Below, in pieces: positions 9,440-17,544 of a stretch of DNA of 64,000 nt (within the stretch, counting starts at the first letter, position 1; each line of letters starts with the position of its first letter). Under the pieces are notes generated by a model. The model searched no databases, was not told the origin of the DNA, and saw only the letters and a list, made by a program, of their open reading frames with translations. The stretch covers positions 558,001-622,000 of the forward strand of contig CBDCLS010000005.1 in NCBI GenBank assembly GCA_965218775.1. The letters run 5' to 3'. The DNA is from CAUZIZ01 sp965218775 (lineage in GTDB: Bacteria > Acidobacteriota > UBA6911 > RPQK01 > JAJDTT01). Both the position numbers and the translations under genes were made by a program.

Positions 9440-11629
9440 TCAGTGGGTAAAGAGAAACTCTTTACTGGTCAGGATCGCCCAGAATAGATCTTCGACGCCT
9501 TGCCGATCCAGGTCCTCCCCCAGGGAAGCTTGTAGCCTATCCATTTCCCCTGAGGTCGGGTCGCGGGTCAACGCTATCCGATAGGCGTTCTGCACCATCT
9601 CACGGGTGGAGAGCGGCTTCTCCAGAAGTCCCCCGATTACATTTCCGCGCCGCCGTAGCTTTCGATTGAGGGTCTCCCCGTTGATCAGATGAAGAACCTG
9701 GGCCACGTTGGAGGACCTCTTGCGCTCGTTTGCGGCGCCTGTCAACCGCTCCGGTCTGCCGAAGGAATCGAGGAAGTAGGATTCGATCTGCGTGTCCGGC
9801 AGCTGGAGGGCCCTCGTCCCCAGCGAGTATCCCTCGAACTCCTCGGGCACGCCGGTCACTTGAGAGATAACATCGAGGACCACCTCTGCAGGCAGGCGTC
9901 GGCTCATGTGGTGCGAATAATACTTGTCATCCTCGGCATTGGAGTCGTTGCTGTCAGAGGAAAGTTGATAGGCCGCCGAGTGGACGATTTCTCGGATAAG
10001 CGCCTTAACGTCAAATCCCCGTCGAACGAAGTCCTCCGCCAAGGCGGTCAATAGCTCTTCGTTGGAGGCTGGGTTCGTGGCTCGAAGGTCATCGACGGGA
10101 TGTACCAAGCCACGGCCAAGGAAATTGGCCCAGACCCGGTTGACCACCGTTCGCGCGAAGTGACGATTCTGGGTGAGCCACTCCGCCAGGTGCTGGCGTC
10201 GATCCTTCGAGGTCTCGAAGGACAGGGCTTCTCCGTCCAGGGGTTGAGGAGGCATGGGCTTGCCCAGCCGGGGGTGGTTGACATCTCCCATGTGCCGGGA
10301 AATAACGGTGAATTCACCGGGTAGACTTCCGGTCTTCAAGCTGACTCGAGAGACCAGGTTGGCCATGCCGTAGTACTGGTTCTGGGTCCACTTCTCAAGC
10401 GGATGGTTGTGGCAGCGGGCGCAGGTCAGAGAGATCCCTAGAAATGCCTGTGAAAGATTCTCACTGACGTCAATGGGTTTCTTGTGAATGACCCAATAGT
10501 TGGCCGCCCCATTGGTCAGGGTATTGCCGCTGGCCGTCACCAACTCGTTGATGAACACATCCCACGGCTTGTTCTCCTGGACACTCTGTCGGATCCAGTC
10601 ATAGTAGGACCACATCGCGCTGCGCTGCAGCTTACGACTCGAGACCAATAGCAGATCCGACCATTTATAGCTCCAGTAGTCGACATACTCAGGGCGCTTT
10701 AACAGTTCTTCGACCAGTCTGGCTCGCTTGTCCTTGCGGGAATCGGAAAGGAAGAGCGCCAGCTCCTTGGCAGTTGGCAAGACGCCAAGCGTGTCCAGAT
10801 AGAGGCGCCGGATGTAGGTGCTGTCATCGCAAAGAGCCGAGGGAACGATCCGAAGCTGGCTCAGCTTCTCCTGGATCCGCTGGTCGATGAGGCTATCTGA
10901 AGCAAGCACCTCAAAGGCGTCCACTTCGAGCGCCCGGGGAAAGGGGACGCTCACCATCGAAAAGGCAACCTTGCTGGAGTACCAGACCGAAATCGCACCC
11001 TCGCCGTGCCCCGTGGTGGTAACGCTGCCACCCTCATCTACCGCCGCAACGCCATCATTCGTGGAGGTGAATTTGGTCCACTGGGTAACGTCCCTTTCTT
11101 TTCCGTCGGAGTAACGGGCCTTGACCGCTAGCTGCAGCTCTTCGCCCGGCTTCTCCACCAGAACGCGATTAGGGATGACGTGGAGGGTCTCGATCACCGG
11201 ATCGTCGGACTGCGGTGGGGGCGCACCTGAGGCAATCCAGTCGGCGATGATCTGGTACTGAGGAGAGCCGACTCGAAATCGTCTACCACCCCCATGCGGA
11301 ATGGTCGAGGTCGGTTTCAGCAAGATGAGGCTGTGGGCTGGAGCCGTCTTCACCACGCGACGGCCCAGGGCCACCCGGGTCAAGGCGCGAAAGTCGGCGT
11401 CTGGATCGTAGCCTCGAAGCGAGAGCTTGAAGCCGTTCTTCCCAGCCAGCGCTCCATGACAGGGACCCGAGTTGCAACCGGACTTGGTGAGGACGGGTAG
11501 GACGTCGTTGCGAAAACTGGGAGCGTCCGGAGCCGACGCAGCCCAGAGGGTGGAACAGACAAGCCAGAATGTAAGGGCTAGCACGGAAGCGCTCGCATCC
11601 CGACTGCGGACTGAGACTCGTTGCTTCAC
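9440..11629 (-). CDS. DUF1549 and DUF1553 domain protein (PSCyt2/PSD1 type)
   Basis: A 729-residue exported protein with a GTG start at 11629. It carries a cytochrome-like CNSGPCHGALAGKNGF motif after the signal peptide, a Big-2-like immunoglobulin section around residues 155-230 (ARYSDGKERDVTQWTKFTS), DUF1549 from about 250, CARCHNHPLEKW in the middle, and DUF1553 at the C-terminus (NRVWANFLGRGLVHPVDD). These domains are a hallmark of Planctomycetota and relatives; the biochemical role is not established, although co-occurrence with carbohydrate genes suggests polysaccharide oxidation. It is the second gene after DUF1501. Confidence 0.93.
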   Translation of the reverse strand: MKQRVSVRSRDASASVLALTFWLVCSTLWAASAPDAPSFRNDVLPVLTKSGCNSGPCHGALAGKNGFKLSLRGYDPDADFRALTRVALGRRVVKTAPAHSLILLKPTSTIPHGGGRRFRVGSPQYQIIADWIASGAPPPQSDDPVIETLHVIPNRVLVEKPGEELQLAVKARYSDGKERDVTQWTKFTSTNDGVAAVDEGGSVTTTGHGEGAISVWYSSKVAFSMVSVPFPRALEVDAFEVLASDSLIDQRIQEKLSQLRIVPSALCDDSTYIRRLYLDTLGVLPTAKELALFLSDSRKDKRARLVEELLKRPEYVDYWSYKWSDLLLVSSRKLQRSAMWSYYDWIRQSVQENKPWDVFINELVTASGNTLTNGAANYWVIHKKPIDVSENLSQAFLGISLTCARCHNHPLEKWTQNQYYGMANLVSRVSLKTGSLPGEFTVISRHMGDVNHPRLGKPMPPQPLDGEALSFETSKDRRQHLAEWLTQNRHFARTVVNRVWANFLGRGLVHPVDDLRATNPASNEELLTALAEDFVRRGFDVKALIREIVHSAAYQLSSDSNDSNAEDDKYYSHHMSRRLPAEVVLDVISQVTGVPEEFEGYSLGTRALQLPDTQIESYFLDSFGRPERLTGAANERKRSSNVAQVLHLINGETLNRKLRRRGNVIGGLLEKPLSTREMVQNAYRIALTRDPTSGEMDRLQASLGEDLDRQGVEDLFWAILTSKEFLFTH

Positions 11630-11646
11630 CTTCCAGTCCCCTGCTG

Positions 11647-13017
11647 TCAGATGAGCTCCCGGATCGGATGGACGTTGTAATCGACAACTGGCACCGGACG
11701 TCCCTGTGGTCCCTCCAGTTCAGTCTCCAGGTCTATCCCCAGTAGGTGATAGACCGTTGCCGCCACCTCACCCGGTGTCACTGGCCGATTCTTGGGGAGG
11801 GCGCCGATCTCGTCCGACTCCCCGACGACTCTGCCGCCTTGAATTCCGCCTCCGGCAAACACGTTGGTCCAACAACCCGGCCAATGATCGCGGCCGCCGG
11901 CAGGATTGATCTTGGGCGTGCGTCCAAACTCGCCCATCGCCACCACGATGGTGTCGTCGAGCAGCCGTCGATCCTGAAGATCTTCCAGCAGCGAGCTGAA
12001 GGCATTGTCGAACATCGGACCTACCAGATCGGTGTAGCAGCTGATAGGGCTGAAGGGCGCGGAGCCATGAATGTCCCAGGTAATTTCGTTGAAGACCGTC
12101 TCGAACATATTGACGGTGACGAAGCGAACACCCCGCTCTACCAGACGACGGGCAAGCAGGCAGCTCTGCCCGAACTTGTTGTGCCCATAGCGTTTGCGAA
12201 GATCTTCCGGTTCCTTGTTGATGTCGAAGGCCTCGCGGGCCTCACGCGAGGAGATCAGGGTATAGGCCTGGTGAAAATTCGAATCCAGCAGGCGCGCATC
12301 GTCGCTCTTCTCGAACTTCCCCACCACTCCATCGACTATCTGGCGAAGATTGCGTCTTCGTTCGAGCCGCATGGCCGAGATGTAGTCCGGCGGCACCAGA
12401 TCGCGAACCTGGAAATCGTCTTGGGACGGATCCGCATTCAATACAAAGGGATCATGGGCTCTACCCAGGTAACCGGCGTCCTGACCGTGAGGCATGTTGC
12501 CTCCGGTCTTGCCGATGGGACGCGGCAGCAGAACGTGGGGAGGCAAGGCACCGCGTGCACCCCGCAGCTTTCCCAAGACACAACCGATATTGGGATGCTC
12601 CAGTCCGCCCTGAAAGAGCCTGCCGGTCTGCATCATCTGGTGTCCGGTGTCGTGGACGGCGGTGGCGTTGTGGTAGAGGCTCCGCACCAGAGAGTACTTA
12701 TCGGCATGCTTGGCCATGCGGGGAAAGATCTCGCTGATCTGGATCCCGTCCACGTTCGTGGGGATGGGCCGGTAGGGGCCTCGGATCTCGGACGGAGCGT
12801 CGGGCTTCATGTCCCAGGTATCCAGCTGGCTGGGCCCTCCGACCAAAAAGAGAAAGATGCAGTTCTTCTTATCGGAGTTCGCTGCACCGGCCGCCCGAAG
12901 GTTGCTCCAGTCGGCAAGGCTCAGCCCCAGAAACGAGAGCGAGCCGACGTGAAAGAAGTCACGACGGTTGAAGCCATCGCAAAATGAAACAGGCTTATGG
13001 GCATCGAGGCGCAGCAT
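11647..13017 (-). CDS. DUF1501 domain-containing protein
   Basis: The 456-residue protein has a Tat-like start (GFNRRDFFHVGSLSFLGLSL) and the sulfatase/alkaline-phosphatase-like fold of DUF1501: FLFLVGGPSQLDTWDMKPD near residue 55, GRTPKINPAGGRDHWPGCW with the conserved metal-site GRDHW block, and a C-terminal PVTPGEVAATVYHLLGID. The ATG at 13017 follows GGAGGATCTGCC. It is the first gene of a four-gene minus-strand operon (gaps of 17 and 2 bases, then an 8-base overlap). DUF1501 and DUF1553 partners nearly always occur together. The substrate is unknown. Confidence 0.94.
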   Translation of the reverse strand: MLRLDAHKPVSFCDGFNRRDFFHVGSLSFLGLSLADWSNLRAAGAANSDKKNCIFLFLVGGPSQLDTWDMKPDAPSEIRGPYRPIPTNVDGIQISEIFPRMAKHADKYSLVRSLYHNATAVHDTGHQMMQTGRLFQGGLEHPNIGCVLGKLRGARGALPPHVLLPRPIGKTGGNMPHGQDAGYLGRAHDPFVLNADPSQDDFQVRDLVPPDYISAMRLERRRNLRQIVDGVVGKFEKSDDARLLDSNFHQAYTLISSREAREAFDINKEPEDLRKRYGHNKFGQSCLLARRLVERGVRFVTVNMFETVFNEITWDIHGSAPFSPISCYTDLVGPMFDNAFSSLLEDLQDRRLLDDTIVVAMGEFGRTPKINPAGGRDHWPGCWTNVFAGGGIQGGRVVGESDEIGALPKNRPVTPGEVAATVYHLLGIDLETELEGPQGRPVPVVDYNVHPIRELI

Positions 13018-13199
13018 GGCAGATCCTCCGGGCTAGACAGTCAGTCACGAGGTTCTGATTGGAAGCAGAACATTCTCTTATCGATGAGCACCTTATACCC
13101 CAACAACCCGACGGAAATCAACAGGGCACGAGCGTCGCAAACAGCGGAGCCTTCGCATAGAGCAAGCGGTGGCCCCATTCGGGAAAAGAAACTTTGGTC

Positions 13200-13290
13200 G
13201 GGGATGGGGGAGATCTCGCTGTTGTCCGGCTCTCTCCTCGGAACTTGGAACCACATTGCTAACAAGTCAAGTCGTTCGCGGCTCTGTTGG
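13200..13290 (-). repeat. Dispersed intergenic repeat B, copy 4
   Basis: Reverse copy: GTTGTCCGGCTCTCTCCTCG, then GCTAACAAGTCAAGTCGTTC. It occupies the middle of the 312-base gap 13018-13329, upstream of the DUF1501 operon and downstream of the LRR gene. The rest of that gap shows no recognisable gene. Confidence 0.65.
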
Positions 13291-13329
13291 ACTGGGTTTG
13301 ATCTTGCTGGCATTTGGCCCCTACCTCCT

Positions 13330-14097
13330 TTACCGCTGCTCATGGATGGTCCGACATCTTGGCAGCAACTCCGTCAGCTTCCGGATCCCTTCTGGCGTCA
13401 GATCCGTCTCGTAGACATGGAGCTCTCTCAGGGACTCCAGCCTCGCCAACAGGGGCACGACCAGGTCCGTCACGGCCGTGTGGTCGAGCCATAGCTTCTG
13501 CAGTTTGGCTAAACCGAGAAGATACGTTACGCCGGCGTCGCTTATCTCGGTTTCACCCAGGTGGAGCCCGGTCAGGCCGGTGAGCCCCCGCAGGTTCTCC
13601 AGACCCGCGTCGGTCACCCTGTTGCCGCGCAAGCCGAGGTAGACGAGCTGACTCATCTTCCGCAGATGGACCAGTCCCTTGTCGGTGACCCCGGTCCTGC
13701 CAATGGGCAAATGCCGGAGATTCTTCAGCTCGCTCAAATAGATCAATCCTGCGTTGCCGATCCGGCTGCGGTAAAGGTTGAGCCATTCCAGCTTCTGCAA
13801 CCGACCGAGGTGGACCATCCCGGCATTGCCCACTTGGGTCTCTTCCAGCGAAAGATCCGTCAGCTCGGTAAACCCGGCCAACAAACTGAGATGGTGGTCG
13901 AGTAACCGGGTGCGATCCGCGTTAACCTCCACAACCGCGTCGCCGCGTACAAAGACAGTGGCTCCCAGACGTCGTAACCCTTGGACCGGATCCGTCTCCT
14001 GAGGCCGTCCCTCCACCTCCCTGGACCCGCCCGCTGGTGTGGAACGCGTCACCGCCAAAAGCAAGATCCAGAAAAGACAAAGTCCGCTTCTGAGCAT
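13330..14097 (-). CDS. Secreted leucine-rich repeat protein
   Basis: From the ATG at 14097 the product has a signal peptide (MLRSGLCLFWILLLAVTRS) and then about seven 24-residue leucine-rich repeats with the pattern LxxLxxLxLxxTxVTDxGLxxL, for example NAGMVHLGRLQKLEWLNLYR and ITGRTG-like TDKGLVHLRKMSQLVYLGLR. This bacterial LRR subtype is frequent in planctomycetes and is thought to mediate protein binding. An earlier in-frame start at 14130 would overlap the truncated sulfatase; I prefer 14097 because it opens the signal peptide. The gene is directly downstream of the broken sulfatase. Confidence 0.85.
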   Translation of the reverse strand: MLRSGLCLFWILLLAVTRSTPAGGSREVEGRPQETDPVQGLRRLGATVFVRGDAVVEVNADRTRLLDHHLSLLAGFTELTDLSLEETQVGNAGMVHLGRLQKLEWLNLYRSRIGNAGLIYLSELKNLRHLPIGRTGVTDKGLVHLRKMSQLVYLGLRGNRVTDAGLENLRGLTGLTGLHLGETEISDAGVTYLLGLAKLQKLWLDHTAVTDLVVPLLARLESLRELHVYETDLTPEGIRKLTELLPRCRTIHEQR

Positions 14098-14126
14098 CCG
14101 AAGCACCTCAGGTGTTATGAGTATGC

Positions 14127-14906
14127 TCACATCCGGTAGATGCCGTAGTCCGGAACCTCCTGCCCATGGCCGGTGGCCCGAGTTCCCTCGTTGTTGGCGT
14201 GCGGAATCGTGAGGGCAAGGTAGAGGAAAAACGGCCTATCCTGGTTGCGCTCCACGAAATCCAGCGCCTCCTGCGTGATCAGATCGTGGCTGTAGTCCAC
14301 TCGCTTGGTGGCGTAGCCCCCAACGAAACCACCGGATCGAGATTCCACCTTTACGACGGTATTCCTCAGCCTCACCTTGCTCTGGTTGCGCCACAGAAAC
14401 TCGGGATAGTAGTTGTGAGCGTGGCCCTGATTCAAGTAGCCGTAGAAGTAGTCGAATCCTTGATTCAGCGGGAGGCCGGAGCGGGCTCCAGGAAGGTCCT
14501 CCCCCAGACCCCACTTGCCGCAGAGAGAGGTCCTGTAGCCAGCCTTCTTGAGGACCTCCGCGAGAGTGACATCCGAATCGCGAAGCGCCTGGAGACGCCG
14601 GTCGCGGGCGTTGCCCCTGACGTGGGTATGACCCAGGTGCCGCCCCGTCATCAGGACGCTGCGTGAGGGAGCGCAGACGGTCGAGCCGGCGTAGAACTGA
14701 CGGAACCGCATCCCTTCCTGGGCCATCCGGTCCAATCGGGGAGTCTGGATGAGCTTCTGACCGAAGCAGCCGAGGTCCCCGTATTCGAGGTCGTCGGCAA
14801 GGATGAAGATCAGGTTGGGAAGTCGCCCTGCCGCTACCGCGCTGGAGAGGAAAAGCAAACAGAATCCGACCAGAAGCCTCGCAACGGCTCTCGTTCTCGG
14901 CTTCAT
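14127..14906 (-). CDS. Sulfatase, truncated after the N-terminal half
   Basis: Starts MKPRTRAVARLLVGFCLLFL (signal peptide, ATG at 14906) and has the sulfatase fold with NLIFILADDLEYGDLGCFG and the formylglycine motif CAPSRSVLMTG, whose cysteine would be matured to formylglycine by FGE. It also has LGHTHVRGN and CGKWGLGE. The reading frame stops after about 260 residues at VPDYGIYRM, whereas family members run to about 450-550 residues, so the C-terminal subdomain with the remaining metal ligands is missing. The break lies next to the LRR gene start. It is probably a non-functional remnant. In-frame starts upstream to 14954 lack support. Confidence 0.82.
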   Translation of the reverse strand: MKPRTRAVARLLVGFCLLFLSSAVAAGRLPNLIFILADDLEYGDLGCFGQKLIQTPRLDRMAQEGMRFRQFYAGSTVCAPSRSVLMTGRHLGHTHVRGNARDRRLQALRDSDVTLAEVLKKAGYRTSLCGKWGLGEDLPGARSGLPLNQGFDYFYGYLNQGHAHNYYPEFLWRNQSKVRLRNTVVKVESRSGGFVGGYATKRVDYSHDLITQEALDFVERNQDRPFFLYLALTIPHANNEGTRATGHGQEVPDYGIYRM

Positions 14907-15055
14907 TCTCCGCAACTCTGATCCTTCATAGCTACCTGTGCCTCGTTGTATCACAACGTGGTCAAAGGTACTGTATTTGACACGAAAAAGCGGCTTGGTC
15001 CATCATGCATGGACTCTGTAGCCGTCCCAAGGATTGAAGTCACAGAAGGCGAACA

Positions 15056-15424
15056 ATGATGACCGTGAAACCAATTCCAGACGGATTCCACTCCGTCACA
15101 CCGTACCTGATCGTCGAGGGCGTGCCTGGCTTGATTGATTTCCTGAAAGCCGCCTTCGATGCCAAGGAGATACACCGGACAGATCTGCCCGACGGCCGGG
15201 TGATGCACGCCCAGCTTCAGATCGGTGATTCCATGGTCATGATGGGCGAGGCCATGGAAGGCCTCCCCGCAAAGCCTGCATCCCTCTACCTCTACGTGCA
15301 CGACGCAGATGCTGTATACAAGCGGGCGCTGGAGGCCGGGGCCGAGTCGCTCATGGAGCCGGCGGACCAGTTCTACGGCGACCGCAACGCCGGAGTCAAG
15401 GATCCGACCGGGAACACCTGGTGA
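15056..15424 (+). CDS. VOC family protein (glyoxalase/PhnB-like), tail frameshifted
   Basis: A 122-residue VOC-fold protein with FHSVTPYLIVEGVPGLIDFL and the ending GVKDPTGNTW. PhnB-like proteins normally continue W-IATHVEDV. Here the next bases in the +1 frame encode IGTHVEDIDQEEIVRRAQAL and stop at 15495, so a single G appears to be missing at about 15421-15423. If corrected, the gene ends at 15495 with 146 residues. The error may be real or from sequencing. VOC proteins bind a metal and act on small electrophiles; no substrate can be assigned. A CGAACA-free start region leaves ATG 15056 or 15059 possible. Confidence 0.85.
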   Translation: MMTVKPIPDGFHSVTPYLIVEGVPGLIDFLKAAFDAKEIHRTDLPDGRVMHAQLQIGDSMVMMGEAMEGLPAKPASLYLYVHDADAVYKRALEAGAESLMEPADQFYGDRNAGVKDPTGNTW

Positions 15425-15663
15425 TCGGGACGCATGTGGAAGACATAGATCAAGAAGAGATTGTCCGCCGGGCCCAGGCTCTGGGAAGAGGCTAGTCAGC
15501 CGTTGGATCTCGAACATCAATTGAGGTCAATCCCAACGGCATTGCGGCATCCAGCCCAGTGAGGCCAGCAGCTGGCGCTGGATCATTCAGGAAGAAACTT
15601 CTCCTCACTTCAGGGTTTGTCGGCTACACCTATAAGGTGTTATTGCGGGTAGCCCAGGGTTAG

Positions 15664-17353
15664 CCCGGATTTCTCAAGGAGAAAGCCGAAAGGGCGATTT
15701 TAGTCGATTTCTCGACGCCGGTCTGGGTCAAAGGCGCCGCTGAGGGCGGTGCAGAGTACGACAGGCGTCGTGAGGCCTGTGTCGAGCGCGGAAAACCGGT
15801 TTTCCAGACACACCTCAGGCGCCTCAGTTGCAGACGGCTGGGATTTCCGACTTTCCTTGGCTCAACCGAGCTGTTGAAGCTGGGCCAAGGCTTGGGCATA
15901 GAGTGCTTGGTAAGGATAACCCTCGCTCAAGGACAGACTCACCCGCCGGACACTGACCCGAATCTGGCCTCCTATCTTCAACAGTTTGAGGCGAATTGTC
16001 TGGCATTGCGCCTTCGCCCACTGGGTCCCCTTCAAAGCGACACGCCTCAACGTGTGCAGCAGATTATAGGCCACCGAGGAGAACCACAACCGCAGCTGAT
16101 TGCTCTTGATGAGGTGCGTCGAGGTCCGATCGGCAAACAGCTCCAGCTGCTGTTCCTTGATCCGATTCTCCGCCTCCCCTCGCGCGCAGTACAGCTGCTC
16201 GTACAGCTTTTGGGCGGGCCACCGCTTCGCTCCCAGCGAGGTGACGACAAAGCGGGGATTGGATCCCTTACCCGTGTACTCGGCCTTGCCCACCACTCGC
16301 CGCTCTTGACTCCAGCTCTTGTGCGTCTGGTAACGAAAGTCCTTATAGACTCGGGCGCTGCTGCCGCTCGCTTGTTGAAGCGCCTGGGCCTGTTCCAGCT
16401 CCGACTCCAGGGTCCCCTCTAAGCGCTGATTGCGGGCCAGACCGAAGACGTAATCCACTCGATGCTCCTCACACCATTTCATCAACGCCTCGCGGGCAAA
16501 GCTGCTGTCCGCCCGCAGAGTAATGCGGACCTTCGGCCACTTCGCCCGCAGTTGTCCCACCATCCGCTCCATCTCCTGGACCGCTCCTTCGGAGCCATCC
16601 AGGTTCGACACCCGCAGCTTGGCCCCCAGCACATACCCCTCGCAAAACACATACAGCGGCAGGTAGCAGTAACACCGGTAGTAGCCATGGTAGAAACGAC
16701 CCTCCTGTTCTCCGTGCAGCGGATCATCCGTCGCATCCAGGTCCAAGACCAACTCCTTCGGTTTCCCGCCTCGCACCCGAATGAACTGCTCCACCAAAAA
16801 CGCTTCGACCGCGGCTTCATCCACCGGCGTCTTGCGATATTTATCCTGCGTCACCGAGGACAACTCCAAACGATTGAGGGTGCTCTTGCCCGCACACGCC
16901 TTGCCTCGATCCGCTTCCGCTCGCCGATCCCTCCCCAAGGGATCTTCCTTGCCCACCAACACCGCCATCAGCGGATCCGTCCGTAGCTCCTCATGATCGT
17001 TGAGATCCTCATAGCCCAAGGCCAGTCCATAAATCCGCTGCCCCACCAGATCCTCCACACTGAACTCGGTGAAGCGAGGATCCCGCCGGTCCCCAAAGCA
17101 GGCGGCCAAGCCGCGAATGAACCCATAGCGGTTCTCCACCTCCCGTAACAGCAACCCTCCGGCGTCTGAAGTGATCTGTCCCCCGTTGAATTCTGCCTCG
17201 ACTCGGCGACCCTCCAGCCCTTGAAACTCCAGCTTAGAAGCGATACACTCTGTCGTCATAGTAGTCAGCTCCTTGTGTTTGTTAAGTCTTTGTTAACACA
17301 GACTTTATACCACATTGAGCTGACTGCTTTTTCTTATCCTTGAGAAATCCGGG
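15664..17353. mobile_element. Complete IS1380-family insertion sequence (1690 bp)
   Basis: The ends are CCCGGATTTCTCAAGGA at 15664-15680 and its exact reverse complement at 17337-17353, and both are flanked by TTAG (15660-15663 and 17354-17357), a 4-bp target duplication typical of IS1380. A single transposase gene fills the middle. It sits inside the left arm of a long imperfect inverted repeat (about 15625-17544 once the IS is removed). A second copy of its left 658 bp is at 38865-39522. Confidence 0.93.
15862..17259 (-). CDS. IS1380-family transposase
   Basis: The 465-residue DDE transposase starts MTTECIASKLEFQGLEGR and contains ITSDAGGLLLREVE, the first-aspartate block LVLDLDATDDPLHGEQEG (about residue 170), ITLRADSSFAREALMKWCEE with the second aspartate (about residue 250), and the YxxRGEAENRIKE block with the catalytic glutamate (about residue 345). 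Length and motifs fit IS1380. The frame is intact, so the element could be active. It could supply transposase in trans to the 175-bp MITEs described below. Confidence 0.95.
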   Translation of the reverse strand: MTTECIASKLEFQGLEGRRVEAEFNGGQITSDAGGLLLREVENRYGFIRGLAACFGDRRDPRFTEFSVEDLVGQRIYGLALGYEDLNDHEELRTDPLMAVLVGKEDPLGRDRRAEADRGKACAGKSTLNRLELSSVTQDKYRKTPVDEAAVEAFLVEQFIRVRGGKPKELVLDLDATDDPLHGEQEGRFYHGYYRCYCYLPLYVFCEGYVLGAKLRVSNLDGSEGAVQEMERMVGQLRAKWPKVRITLRADSSFAREALMKWCEEHRVDYVFGLARNQRLEGTLESELEQAQALQQASGSSARVYKDFRYQTHKSWSQERRVVGKAEYTGKGSNPRFVVTSLGAKRWPAQKLYEQLYCARGEAENRIKEQQLELFADRTSTHLIKSNQLRLWFSSVAYNLLHTLRRVALKGTQWAKAQCQTIRLKLLKIGGQIRVSVRRVSLSLSEGYPYQALYAQALAQLQQLG

Positions 17354-17544
17354 TTAGCGACGCGGAGCGAGCTACCCTGGGTCTAGGTCGGCAGATGCCT
17401 TACCCCAAAAGGGGTTATTGCCGACCGGCAACGTCTTGGCAATAACGCTTTCAGCGTAAGAAAAAGACTGGTCGACTCAAAACCCAGGGTAGCTCGCTTC
17501 GCATTGCAACCCTGGGCTACTCGCAATAACACCTTCGGTGTACG
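17354..17544. repeat. Right part of a long palindromic intergenic repeat split by the IS
   Basis: With the IS removed, the left arm (from about 15628: AAGGTGTTATTGCGGGTAGC, CCCAGGGTTAG) continues at 17354 as CGACGCGGAGCGAGCTACC. The right arm, ending at 17544, reads GTAGCTCGCTTCGCATTGC, CAACCCTGGGCTACTCGCAA, TAACACCTTCGGTGT and is the imperfect reverse complement of it. Arms are about 60 bp. It starts directly behind the stop codon of the ManD-like gene, so it may double as a transcription terminator. AAGGGGTTATTGCCGACCGG marks the loop region. Confidence 0.7.

Noticed and set aside
11746..12987. Long open frame on the plus strand opposite DUF1501
   Set aside because: It is a shadow: the minus strand carries unmistakable DUF1501 motifs, and the plus-strand translation matches no family.
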